Source: an uncultured Lysobacterales bacterium (GTDB lineage Bacteria; Pseudomonadota; Gammaproteobacteria; Xanthomonadales; SZUA-36). Taken from it: a stretch of DNA of 7,033 nucleotides. The stretch spans positions 1 to 7,033 of the forward strand of contig CALJWY010000019.1 in the NCBI GenBank assembly GCA_937974465.1, given 5' to 3'. Position 1 is the stretch's first letter, and each line of letters starts with the position of its first letter. Below are positions 1 through 6,891 of the stretch, piece after piece. A program made the translations under genes and the position numbers. The notes below the pieces were generated by a model, which was not told where the DNA came from, did not search any database, and worked only from the letters and a program-made list of their open reading frames with translations.

Positions 1-20
1 ATCAACCACAAGTATTGAGC

Positions 21-926
21 TTATTGGTTACGAACGCCATGAGGAACATGACCGGTAGCAACATGCTGCCTGGCAGAATCGCAGTGTACCTGTTGGTCAT
101 CAAAGAAAATATCTGCACCAAAAGCAGCCAGGAAAGGCCCCTTGGATTTGCCACCCAGGAACAGGGCTTCGTCCAGGCGTATACCCCAGTTTCTCAATGT
201 CAGGATCACACGTTTGTGGGCCGGCGCGGACCTGGCCGTGACCAGCGCCGTGCGAATGGGGTTGTCCTCAATGGGGTAAGCCGACTGTATCCGTTGCAAA
301 GCCTGCATCAGTGTTTTGAAAGGGCCTCCCTGTAATGGCGTATCTGCCTGCTGTTTTTCACTTGCAGAGAAGCTCTCCAGCCCTTCAGCCTGGAATACCT
401 TTTCGGCCTCATCGCTGAACAGGACCGCATCGCCATCAAAGGCAATACGCAACTGGCCTGTATCCGGCCGGCTCTTGGCACCCGGCAATATCATCGCGGA
501 GGCGAAACCAGCTTCCAGGTTTCTGCGGACATCTTCCGAATGACTGGATAAGAACAGGTCGGCGCCGATGGCCTTCATATAGCCGAACCTGCTTTCACCA
601 TTGGTAAAAATGGCTCGTTCGATATCGAGCCCGTAGTGTTCGATACTATTGAATATTCGCAGTCCGGAATCGGCGCTGTTGCGCGAAATCAGGATCACCT
701 CAACACCCTGGTGGGCAATTTCATCATCATTCAGGGCGAGCAATTTCTTGACCAGGGGAAAAGCTTCACCCGGTTTTAAGAACTCATTCTCCCGGCTGAT
801 CTGGTAATCCGCATAGGCAGCCAGACCCTGCTTCTCAAACACGGCATGACTCTCGTCCAGATCAAACAGGGCGCGCGAGGAAATCGCCACAATGAGCGGT
901 TTGTAAATTTCAGTTTTTTCGGTCAT
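21..926 (-). CDS. Cytosolic 5'-nucleotidase, cN-I-like (5-nucleotidase family)
   Basis: Predicted soluble 301-residue enzyme that hydrolyses nucleoside 5'-monophosphates (AMP is the usual substrate of the related animal cN-I enzymes) to nucleoside and phosphate. The strongest signature is AFDGDAVLFSDE at residues 162-173, with the DxD pair D164/D166 expected of a HAD-like phosphohydrolase and nearly the same as in cN-I proteins. Further matching stretches are ALFDLDES near residues 19-26, ISRNSADSG near 80-88, ALVTARSAPAHKR at 227-239, and a C-terminal GGKSKGPFL with FFDD at 274-277, which fit the later HAD Lys and Asp motifs. There is no signal peptide or membrane segment, so it should act in the cytoplasm. 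It appears full length with no frameshift. It is the third gene of the cluster, 50 bases after the NAD kinase stop. No Shine-Dalgarno lies just before its ATG, and a four-codon mini-ORF overlaps the start. The family call is firm; the in vivo substrate is not, and nicotinamide nucleotides are possible given the neighbour. Confidence 0.9.
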   Translation of the reverse strand: MTEKTEIYKPLIVAISSRALFDLDESHAVFEKQGLAAYADYQISRENEFLKPGEAFPLVKKLLALNDDEIAHQGVEVILISRNSADSGLRIFNSIEHYGLDIERAIFTNGESRFGYMKAIGADLFLSSHSEDVRRNLEAGFASAMILPGAKSRPDTGQLRIAFDGDAVLFSDEAEKVFQAEGLESFSASEKQQADTPLQGGPFKTLMQALQRIQSAYPIEDNPIRTALVTARSAPAHKRVILTLRNWGIRLDEALFLGGKSKGPFLAAFGADIFFDDQQVHCDSARQHVATGHVPHGVRNQ

Positions 927-937
927 GGGTAGAGCAT
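923..937 (-). other. Four-codon mini-ORF (MLYP) overlapping the nucleotidase start
   Basis: On the minus strand an ATG at 937-935 opens a reading frame of four codons, Met-Leu-Tyr-Pro, whose TGA at 925-923 overlaps the nucleotidase ATG at 926-924 in an ATGA arrangement. A purine-rich GAGAG at 952-948 lies 10 bases before the mini-ORF ATG but 21 bases before the nucleotidase ATG, so it is placed to serve the mini-ORF. This would allow the nucleotidase to be translated by termination-reinitiation. The sequence arrangement is directly visible; translation of the mini-ORF is inference, and such short frames can occur by chance. Confidence 0.35.
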
Positions 938-947
938 AACAGAGACA

Positions 948-964
948 CTCTCAGTTTTTGAGAA
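948..964 (-). promoter_or_regulatory. Small hairpin in the nadK-nucleotidase gap, covering a GAGAG ribosome-binding candidate
   Basis: In the minus-strand transcript, bases 964-959 (UUCUCA) can pair with 953-948 (UGAGAG) across a five-base AAAAC loop: five Watson-Crick pairs plus one G-U. The right arm contains the only purine-rich Shine-Dalgarno candidate in the gap, so folding could mask it. No run of U follows, so it is not an intrinsic terminator, and the nucleotidase can be read through from nadK. The stem is short and mostly A-U/G-U rich, so stability is modest. Confidence 0.3.
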
Positions 965-976
965 GACCCTGATTAC

Positions 977-1741
977 TTACAGAAATTGTTCATTAAGAAT
1001 GCGTTCTTCGAGGGAATGGTCGGGATCAAAAAGGAGTTTCAATTCCAGGCTTTTGTCCTCGAAAGCATCTACCCGAATGATGTCCCTTACTTCGTAGGCA
1101 TCCGCCGTCGCACTGACTGAGCGTTTGTACTGGTCCAGCACCTCGAAAGTCACACGTGCCGAACACGGCAATATGGCCCCACTCCAGCGCCGCGGACGAA
1201 ACGGGCTGATGGGTGTTAGCGCGAGTGCGTCTGTCCCCAGCGGCAGGATTGGCCCACGCACGGACGAATTGTATGCCGTACTGCCGGCAGCCGTGGCGAC
1301 CAGTACGCCATCACAGACCAGTTCTTCCACCTTGACAATGTCATTGATCAGAATCCGGATATGTGCCGCCTGGTTGGTTTGGCGCAACAAGGAGATTTCA
1401 TTGATGGCCAGGGCACTGGTTTGCGCGCCTGACTCGGTTTCCACCTCCATCCGTAACGGATTCAGTGACACTGGCCTGGCCTCCGCGAGCCTTTCGACAA
1501 GATCTTCCTCGCTATGCCGGTTCATCAGAAAGCCAACGTTACCAATCTTCATGCCGAAGACCGGCAAATTTCGCGCGATCATGCGGTGCAACGTGCGCAA
1601 CATGAAGCCGTCACCACCAAGGGCGACCACCACATCAGCATCGTCCAGATCACTCTGGCCGTAGCGCTTCATCATCTTTTCAACCGCCTCACCGGCGGTT
1701 TGCATCTGACTGGCTACAAAGTGAATATTTGGTGTCGACAT
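977..1741 (-). CDS. nadK: NAD kinase (short, alphaproteobacterial-type)
   Basis: ATP-dependent phosphorylation of NAD+ to NADP+, a cytoplasmic reaction and the main route to NADP(H). The 254-residue protein shows the family landmarks in order: VVALGGDGFMLRTLH with the GGDG nucleotide motif at 42-45 (catalytic Asp44), KIGNVGFL at 65-72, NEIS at 114-117, a glycine-rich AAGSTAYN loop at 151-158 (usually TPTGSTAY), then GPILPL and LTPISPFRPRRW at about 163-186, and a C-terminal FDPDHSLEERIL. The length, the SPFRPRRW segment and the C-terminal block resemble the short NAD kinases I know from Alphaproteobacteria rather than the roughly 290-residue E. coli type. The ATG lies 2 bases after the dehydrogenase TAG; only a weak AGAG, inside the end of the upstream gene, precedes it by 5 bases, so translation is probably coupled. 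One oddity is Ala151 where Pro is usual in the STAY loop. No truncation or frameshift is seen. Confidence 0.95.
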   Translation of the reverse strand: MSTPNIHFVASQMQTAGEAVEKMMKRYGQSDLDDADVVVALGGDGFMLRTLHRMIARNLPVFGMKIGNVGFLMNRHSEEDLVERLAEARPVSLNPLRMEVETESGAQTSALAINEISLLRQTNQAAHIRILINDIVKVEELVCDGVLVATAAGSTAYNSSVRGPILPLGTDALALTPISPFRPRRWSGAILPCSARVTFEVLDQYKRSVSATADAYEVRDIIRVDAFEDKSLELKLLFDPDHSLEERILNEQFL

Positions 1742-1752
1742 GGCTACTCTGT
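1739..1752 (-). promoter_or_regulatory. gdhB-nadK junction: TAG-2 nt-ATG, with weak internal RBS
   Basis: The dehydrogenase stop TAG (1746-1744) is followed after CC by the nadK ATG (1741-1739). The only Shine-Dalgarno-like element is AGAG (1750-1747), which lies within the last dehydrogenase codons and abuts the stop. No promoter or terminator fits in the junction. This is the classic geometry for translational coupling, in which ribosomes finishing the upstream gene restart on the downstream one. Confidence 0.7.
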
Positions 1753-4700
1753 TGCTTGCAATAGCTGACCCAGTGAACGCACTGCCACTGACACGGTAGC
1801 GTAATCCATCTGCGCCTGTTCCTGCATATCTTTCATCATATGCAATATGCGGTCAACATCTGTCGCATTGGCTTGCATCCAGTCTGCAACCGGGCTTTGT
1901 GAATCCGCAAAGGTCTGCAGTACCCTGGCCGCCAATTTACGATGCTGTGCGTACAATTCATCGCGCAGAATGCCACGCGCGTGTGCATGCCATTGGCCAT
2001 CCACGGTCAAGGCATCTACGTTTTCCCGCAGCCACTTCATCCCCAGTTTATCACCCAGCCCAAAGTAAACGGCGGCGACATTTTCCACATCGAGTTCACG
2101 CTGGACCGCAATCTCAACCACATCGAGGGCAGGATAAAGCAGGTGCACGCTCGCCGACCGGACTGCCAGTTCTTCCGGCAAGCCTTCTGCGACCAGTTGT
2201 TCGATGCGTTGCTGTAACGTTTCCTGGTCTGCAGGTTCAAATGAGTCTTGAATTCTCTTCTCCAAAGCCTCGAGTCCCGGTGCCAGTCTCGCAATGCTTG
2301 CCTGGATATCCAGTTTACCGCCAGCCTGGTGAAGCACCCACCGGGTTGCCTGGCGCAGCAGGCTCCACATGGCGAGCATTGCATCTCTTTGTGCGGCACT
2401 TGTGGCCTTGTTATCGAGTGCTTCGATTTCCCGCCAGAAATCACGGGCACGGAAGACTTCGCGGGCTATGGTAAATGCCCTGGCCACCTCGGCTGCGGTA
2501 GCGCCTGTATCCTCCTGCATACGCAGCGCAAACGACGCTCCCATGCGGTTGATGAGGCTATTGGTCACCTGGTTGGCAATGATTTCCCGCTTCAGGCGAT
2601 GGTCATCCATGTAAGCCGCATACTTCTCATGCAACGGAACCGGGAAATATCGAATCAGTTCATTCGACAACCACCGGTCCTCAGGGATATCCGAGTTCAA
2701 TAATTCGCCGTACAACTTGATCTTGCTGTATGACAGCAACACCGATAGCTCGGGCCGGCTTAGTCCCTGACCACTGGCTCTGCGCCGCGCGAGTTCCTCA
2801 TCATGTGGCAGTTGTTCGAGATCCCTGTCCAGAAGGCCTTCACTTTCCAACACTGAAATCAGGTGCTGCTTGGCACCCAGGCGGGCGCCTGTCAGGACTT
2901 CCATCATGGATATGGTTTGGGTTTGCTGGTAGTTATTTCGTAATACCAACTCGACGACTTCATCGGTCATATCTGCCAGTAACTGGTTCCTGTCTTCAGA
3001 ACTCAATTCGCCGGCACGCATCACCTGGTTCAAAAGTATCTTGATATTGACCTCGTGATCAGAACAATCCACACCAGCCGAGTTGTCGATAAAATCGGTA
3101 TTCAGGCGTCCCCCAGCCTGTGCGTATTCAATACGTCCAAGTTGTGTCAGACCAAGGTTGCCGCCCTCCCCTAAAACCCTGCAGCGCAGTTCGTTTCCGT
3201 TTACCCGTAAAAAGTTATTTTGCGCGTCACCCACTTCAGCGTTGGTTTCACTGCAAGCTTTAACATATGTGCCAATTCCGCCATTCCACAAAAGATCCAC
3301 ATCGGCCTTTAACAGGGCGCGAATCAGGTTATTGGGCGCCAACTGTTTATCTTCTATGCCAAGCCAGCTGCCCACCTCGTCACTGATCGGTATGCTCTTG
3401 GCATGACGGGAATATATACCGCCACCCTTCGAGATCAGTTCAGCCTTGTAATCATCCCAGCCGGAACGGGGCAACTTGAAAAGTCGTTCGCGCTCCTTGA
3501 AGGTGGCGTTTATGTCCGGCTCCGGATCCAGGAAGATGTGCATATGGTTGAAGGCAGCCTTGAGCTGAATCTGTGGGGACAGCAACATACCGTTGCCAAA
3601 CACATCCCCGGACATATCCCCGATACCAACCACGGTGAATGGTTCTTCCTGACAATTTTTGCCCATCTCTCTGAAGTGGCGCTTAACACCCTCCCAGGCG
3701 CCACGGGCAGTTATCGCCACGGCTTTGTGGTCATAACCGACTGAACCACCTGATGCAAAGGCATCGCCCAGCCAAAAATTACGCTCGATCGCAATGGCGT
3801 TGGCAGTGTCTGAGAAAGTCGCCGTGCCTTTATCAGCGGCCACCACCAGGTATGGATCATCGCCATCCAGCCTGACGACACCTGCAGGCGGAATAATTTT
3901 TTCTTGATCTAAATTATCAGTAACATCTAATAAACCATTGATAAATATCTTGTAACACTTAACAACTTCAGCCATAACTTCATCGCGTGAACCATTCTCT
4001 GGTAAGTGTTTCGCAACAAAGCCGCCCTTCGCCCCGACCGGAACAATGATGGTGTTTTTAACATTCTGTGCCTTCATCAGCCCCAGCACTTCGGTTCTGA
4101 AATCCTCCTTTCGATCTGACCAGCGCAAGCCGCCGCGAGCCACCTCACCGCCGCGCAAATGAATACCTTCAACATTGGCTGAAAACACCCAGATCTCGCG
4201 GTATGGCAAAGGCTTGGGCAGGTGCGGCATCTTCGACGAGTTCAGCTTGAAGCTCATATATTCCAGCAATTCGCCATTTTCACCGGTCTTGTAAAAATTG
4301 GTCCTGAGCGTACCTTTTATCGCCTCGTAAAAAGAAAACAGGATAGCGTCTTCGTCCAGGCTGCTGACACGCGACAAGGCAAGCTTGAAGACATTTTTAA
4401 TATTGTTCACCTGGTCTTCACGGCCTTTCTTGCGTGTGGCAACAACACTGTCCATCAACTCGAGCAGGATTTTGTCATCACAATCCTGCATGGTCGAGAG
4501 ACCATAGAGTATCCGCTGCAGCTCATTGCTTGCCCTTTCCTTGCGATATTCGCTTTCCGTGTCCCTGTCGGGGTTAAACATGGAATCAAATAACTCAACC
4601 AGCAGCCGGGCCATCAAAGGATGCTTCGACAGGGTTTCTTCCATATACGACTGTGAATAGGTAATACCGGTCTGCAAAAGGTATTTGCAATAAGCCCGCA

Positions 4701-6705
4701 CGCCCTTGATCTGTCGCCAGTCAAGCTGGCATGCGAGGATCAGGCCGTTAAACCCATCACTGACGGTGACTCCGCGCCAGGTATTTTCAAAAGCCTGCTG
4801 GAAGTTATCCCGCACCGCTTCAATATCCAGCTCGGCGCCAGCGCCGTAAACCATGTCAAAGTCCTGTATCCATATGCTATCGGACTTATCAAACTTGAGT
4901 TCATAGGGGCGCTCGCTAACGATATGCAGCCCCAGGTCTTCCAGCATTGGCAACACTTCTGACAGGGGAATGGGCCGTTTGCGTTTGAATATCTTGAATC
5001 TAATCAGGTTGGAATCCTTGGACCTGGGCCGGTAAAGGCTTAACTGCAAGTCATCTTCCTGTTTGAGTAATGCTGCCTTTTCCACGTCAAATGAAGCAAC
5101 CCAGGGTGAGACATCCTCCGAATAGGCGGCCGGAAAAGCATCTTCAAATTGCCTTGCGATCTTGAGGCCCTGCTCCTCTCCATTGCTTTGCACCAGGATA
5201 TTGGTCAGCTCGTCTGTCCATGAGCGAATGGCATCAATGATTTTGACCTCCAGGCTGGCAACATCCGGTTGCGGATTCTCGCCGGCCCTGGGCCATACTA
5301 TGACCTGCATCCTGGCCAATGCTGATTCCGATAACTGGATCATGTAGTCCAGCCTTTCACCCTTGAGTGCACGCTTAAGAATACGTTGAATCTTCTTCCT
5401 GTTTTCGGTGTTCCAGTGATCCCTGGGAATGTAGACCAGGCAGGAATAAAAACGCTCATAGCGTTCCTTGCGTATAAATAGCCGGACTGTCTGGCGCTCC
5501 TGGATGTCCAGGACCCCCATGGCAATTTCCAATAATTCGGAACTGCTGGCCTGCAATACATCGTCGCGTGGCAGGGTTTCCAGGATATGCATCAGGGATT
5601 TCCAGGCATGACGGTTTTCTTTCAGGCCTGAGCTTCTCAGTACATTATCTATTTTTAGTTTAATCAATGGGATATCAGCAACTCGCGTGAGATATGCCGT
5701 AGAAGTGAATAAGCCTACAAACCGGTATTCACCAATGACTTTGCCGGTTTCATCAAACCGCAATATACCGATATAGTCCAGGTAGCCATTGCGATGCATG
5801 GGCGAACGCATCAGGGATTTGGTGATTATCAGGGGAACCCGGCGCCTGAAACGCGAGCCGCCATCAATCGTCTTCATCGGGCGACTGAGCCTGGTCTTGC
5901 CGTGCTCACGCAGCAAACCAAGGCCTGTGCCCTCCACGATGTTCAGTGAAGCCGTATCCCCTTCCTGTACGATGTCATACATCCGTGCGCCGATGAACAT
6001 GAAATGATCATCGCCAACCCACTTGAGGAACCTCACACATTCCTTCCTGACTTCTTCTGGCAACTCCGGGGCATAATTACCAAACTCATCAATGGCAGAC
6101 TCAAGGTTTTCCCTCATGAGCTGCCAGTCATCGACGGTTGTGCGTACTTCTGTGAGCCGCTTTCTCAAGCGTGACTCAATCGTATTCAGAACGCTCGGAT
6201 CCGATTGCTTCTGAAGATGAACATGAATAAACGATTCTTTTTGCGTCTCTTTGCCGGCCGATCCATGAAGAGCCCGCAAAACCCCATTCTCGTCCCGCTC
6301 AATGTTTACGACGGGGTGAACAATCAGATGCACATCTAGATTCATTTCCTGGAATACCATGCTGCAGGTATCCACGAGGAACGGCATATCATCGTTCAAC
6401 ATTTCAACGATCGTGCTTTGACAATCCCAGTTATCGCGTTCCAGGTCAGTGTTAAACACGTGTATTGACAAGCTACCCCGCTCGCGTTTTTTCAAGAACT
6501 CTAGCTGCCCCCGCACCATGGCGGCGATCATTGCCGGTGTGCCCAGGTTCAACTGGGAGAGGGGCACGCGCTTGAAGTAAAGATCACAATAAATGCCCGC
6601 CTGCTTTGCTGCATCGGCAGTCATTTGTGCGGCCAATTCCAGCTTGACCTTTTTGAGTAAATCCCGTTTTTCCTGATTTTTATTTTTCTGCATCTGGGTT
6701 CTCAT
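1744..6705 (-). CDS. gdhB: NAD-specific glutamate dehydrogenase, large (GDH-180) class
   Basis: Catalyses L-glutamate + NAD+ + H2O to 2-oxoglutarate + NH4+ + NADH, mainly a catabolic reaction feeding the TCA cycle; cytoplasmic homo-oligomer. The 1653-residue length fits the roughly 1600-residue bacterial class (Bac_GDH family). The N-terminal half is the regulatory segment with ACT-like regions, for example FLVDTCSMVFQEMNLDVHLI from residue 109 and a VYIPRDHWNT block near 415. The dehydrogenase core starts around 670 (YCKYLLQTGITYSQ). Core motifs are RGGLRWSDR at 857-865, K878 in GLMKAQNVKN, PVGAKGGFV at 889-897 with the probable catalytic Lys893, the Rossmann loop GIGDMSG at 1027-1033, LWNGGIGTY at 1139-1147, GEGGNLG at 1179-1185 and NSAGVDCSDHE at 1208-1218. 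The remainder is the family's helical C-terminal segment. The frame is unbroken. Met1 (6705) has almost no Shine-Dalgarno; Met5 (6693) has GAGA at -10 to -7 and may be the true start. Some relatives are allosterically controlled, for example by arginine in Pseudomonas aeruginosa. An AT-rich patch lies within residues 909-939. Confidence 0.97.
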   Translation of the reverse strand: MRTQMQKNKNQEKRDLLKKVKLELAAQMTADAAKQAGIYCDLYFKRVPLSQLNLGTPAMIAAMVRGQLEFLKKRERGSLSIHVFNTDLERDNWDCQSTIVEMLNDDMPFLVDTCSMVFQEMNLDVHLIVHPVVNIERDENGVLRALHGSAGKETQKESFIHVHLQKQSDPSVLNTIESRLRKRLTEVRTTVDDWQLMRENLESAIDEFGNYAPELPEEVRKECVRFLKWVGDDHFMFIGARMYDIVQEGDTASLNIVEGTGLGLLREHGKTRLSRPMKTIDGGSRFRRRVPLIITKSLMRSPMHRNGYLDYIGILRFDETGKVIGEYRFVGLFTSTAYLTRVADIPLIKLKIDNVLRSSGLKENRHAWKSLMHILETLPRDDVLQASSSELLEIAMGVLDIQERQTVRLFIRKERYERFYSCLVYIPRDHWNTENRKKIQRILKRALKGERLDYMIQLSESALARMQVIVWPRAGENPQPDVASLEVKIIDAIRSWTDELTNILVQSNGEEQGLKIARQFEDAFPAAYSEDVSPWVASFDVEKAALLKQEDDLQLSLYRPRSKDSNLIRFKIFKRKRPIPLSEVLPMLEDLGLHIVSERPYELKFDKSDSIWIQDFDMVYGAGAELDIEAVRDNFQQAFENTWRGVTVSDGFNGLILACQLDWRQIKGVRAYCKYLLQTGITYSQSYMEETLSKHPLMARLLVELFDSMFNPDRDTESEYRKERASNELQRILYGLSTMQDCDDKILLELMDSVVATRKKGREDQVNNIKNVFKLALSRVSSLDEDAILFSFYEAIKGTLRTNFYKTGENGELLEYMSFKLNSSKMPHLPKPLPYREIWVFSANVEGIHLRGGEVARGGLRWSDRKEDFRTEVLGLMKAQNVKNTIIVPVGAKGGFVAKHLPENGSRDEVMAEVVKCYKIFINGLLDVTDNLDQEKIIPPAGVVRLDGDDPYLVVAADKGTATFSDTANAIAIERNFWLGDAFASGGSVGYDHKAVAITARGAWEGVKRHFREMGKNCQEEPFTVVGIGDMSGDVFGNGMLLSPQIQLKAAFNHMHIFLDPEPDINATFKERERLFKLPRSGWDDYKAELISKGGGIYSRHAKSIPISDEVGSWLGIEDKQLAPNNLIRALLKADVDLLWNGGIGTYVKACSETNAEVGDAQNNFLRVNGNELRCRVLGEGGNLGLTQLGRIEYAQAGGRLNTDFIDNSAGVDCSDHEVNIKILLNQVMRAGELSSEDRNQLLADMTDEVVELVLRNNYQQTQTISMMEVLTGARLGAKQHLISVLESEGLLDRDLEQLPHDEELARRRASGQGLSRPELSVLLSYSKIKLYGELLNSDIPEDRWLSNELIRYFPVPLHEKYAAYMDDHRLKREIIANQVTNSLINRMGASFALRMQEDTGATAAEVARAFTIAREVFRARDFWREIEALDNKATSAAQRDAMLAMWSLLRQATRWVLHQAGGKLDIQASIARLAPGLEALEKRIQDSFEPADQETLQQRIEQLVAEGLPEELAVRSASVHLLYPALDVVEIAVQRELDVENVAAVYFGLGDKLGMKWLRENVDALTVDGQWHAHARGILRDELYAQHRKLAARVLQTFADSQSPVADWMQANATDVDRILHMMKDMQEQAQMDYATVSVAVRSLGQLLQATE
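6691..6702 (-). promoter_or_regulatory. Alternative gdhB start (Met5) with its own GAGA ribosome-binding site
   Basis: The second in-frame ATG (6693-6691) is preceded at -10 to -7 by GAGA (6703-6700), which overlaps the first ATG. The first ATG has only an AGG one base away, too close to work well. The protein would then begin MQKNKNQEK. Family alignment cannot settle a four-residue difference, so the upstream ATG is kept as the annotated start. Confidence 0.4.
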
Positions 6706-6719
6706 GCCTGTTCAGTTGC

Positions 6720-6747
6720 CGGCCCTTGGTCGAAAAACAGCGGGCCG
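6720..6747 (-). promoter_or_regulatory. Leader hairpin upstream of gdhB
   Basis: An inverted repeat CGGCCC (6720-6725) / GGGCCG (6742-6747) gives a perfect 6-bp all-G/C stem with a 16-base loop. In the gdhB transcript it ends 14 bases before the ATG, so it lies in the 5' leader, downstream of the predicted -10 box. No U-tract follows on either strand, so it is not a standard terminator. It could stabilise the mRNA, restrict ribosome loading or bind a regulator; function is inferred only from position. Confidence 0.4.
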
Positions 6748-6761
6748 ATTTAAGTGGGAGA

Positions 6762-6767
6762 ATTATA
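6762..6767 (-). promoter_or_regulatory. Probable sigma-70 -10 box for gdhB
   Basis: A perfect TATAAT on the minus strand, 56 bases upstream of the gdhB ATG. At 16-18 bases upstream there is no recognisable TTGACA-like -35 (the hexamer at spacing 17 is ATGTGT). A promoter with a strong -10 and no -35 usually depends on an activator; a short dyad occupies the -35 position. The A/T-rich stretch further upstream (about 6800-6818) could act as an UP-like element. Confidence 0.5.
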
Positions 6768-6781
6768 AAGACTTTGCACAT

Positions 6782-6793
6782 CCCACACATGGG
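6782..6793. promoter_or_regulatory. CCCA-N4-TGGG dyad at the gdhB -35 position
   Basis: The minus strand reads CCCATGTGTGGG, a 4-bp inverted repeat around a four-base spacer, and ATGTG is directly repeated 9 bases on. It covers where the -35 hexamer of the gdhB promoter would be, a common location for an activator or repressor site. The arms are short and no known consensus is recognised, so the call is tentative. Confidence 0.25.
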
Positions 6794-6862
6794 TTTTGGA
6801 AAATTTCTTCAATTTTTACACCTGCTCAATAGTGTTTTCGGAACTCCACCAATGATCACCGG

Positions 6863-6891
6863 TTGACCCGCCCCGCCACACTGGCTAAGCT
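6863..6891 (+). promoter_or_regulatory. Possible promoter of the ArsR-family gene
   Basis: TTGACC (6863-6868, five of six -35 consensus bases) is followed after 17 bases by TAAGCT (6886-6891), a weak -10 with three of six matches. The implied start of transcription, near 6897, falls within the inverted repeat at 6890-6911. The spacing is ideal but the -10 is poor. Confidence 0.35.

Noticed and set aside
4..29. AACCA/TGGTT inverted repeat around the nucleotidase stop, considered as a terminator
   Set aside because: Only 5 A/T-leaning pairs with a 16-base loop, and the window ends before any U-tract could be seen.
15..543. Plus-strand open frames opposite the nucleotidase (15-335 and 316-543)
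   Set aside because: They overlap a gene with clear cN-I motifs and show no domain, RBS or promoter.
948..964. Hairpin after nadK considered as an intrinsic terminator
   Set aside because: The stem is short and not G/C-rich, and the following bases are GUGUCUCUGUU rather than a U-run.
1125..1664. Plus-strand open frame of 179 codons antisense to nadK
   Set aside because: Ser/Arg/Thr-rich shadow of the nadK codons; no RBS and no family resemblance.
2037..2450. Minus-strand frame of 137 codons inside the dehydrogenase, considered as a frameshift remnant
   Set aside because: The dehydrogenase frame is continuous and family-like across this stretch, so no frameshift is needed; the alternative frame is Cys/Arg/Ser-rich noise.
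1899..2474. Plus-strand open frame of 191 codons antisense to the dehydrogenase C-terminus
   Set aside because: It lies wholly opposite a well-supported conserved gene, has an Arg/Pro/Ser/His-rich composition with no recognisable domain, and several other frames are open in the same stretch, as expected from third-position G/C bias.
3904..3933. TTGATC plus TAATAA in the AT-rich patch as an internal plus-strand promoter
   Set aside because: The -10 matches at only three positions and the spacing is 18; any 24% GC stretch throws up such pairs. Kept only as a possible explanation to test under the AT-rich patch finding.
6782..6820. Sigma-54 promoter upstream of gdhB
   Set aside because: No GG-N10-GC pair in a TGGCAC-N5-TTGC context on the minus strand of the intergenic region.
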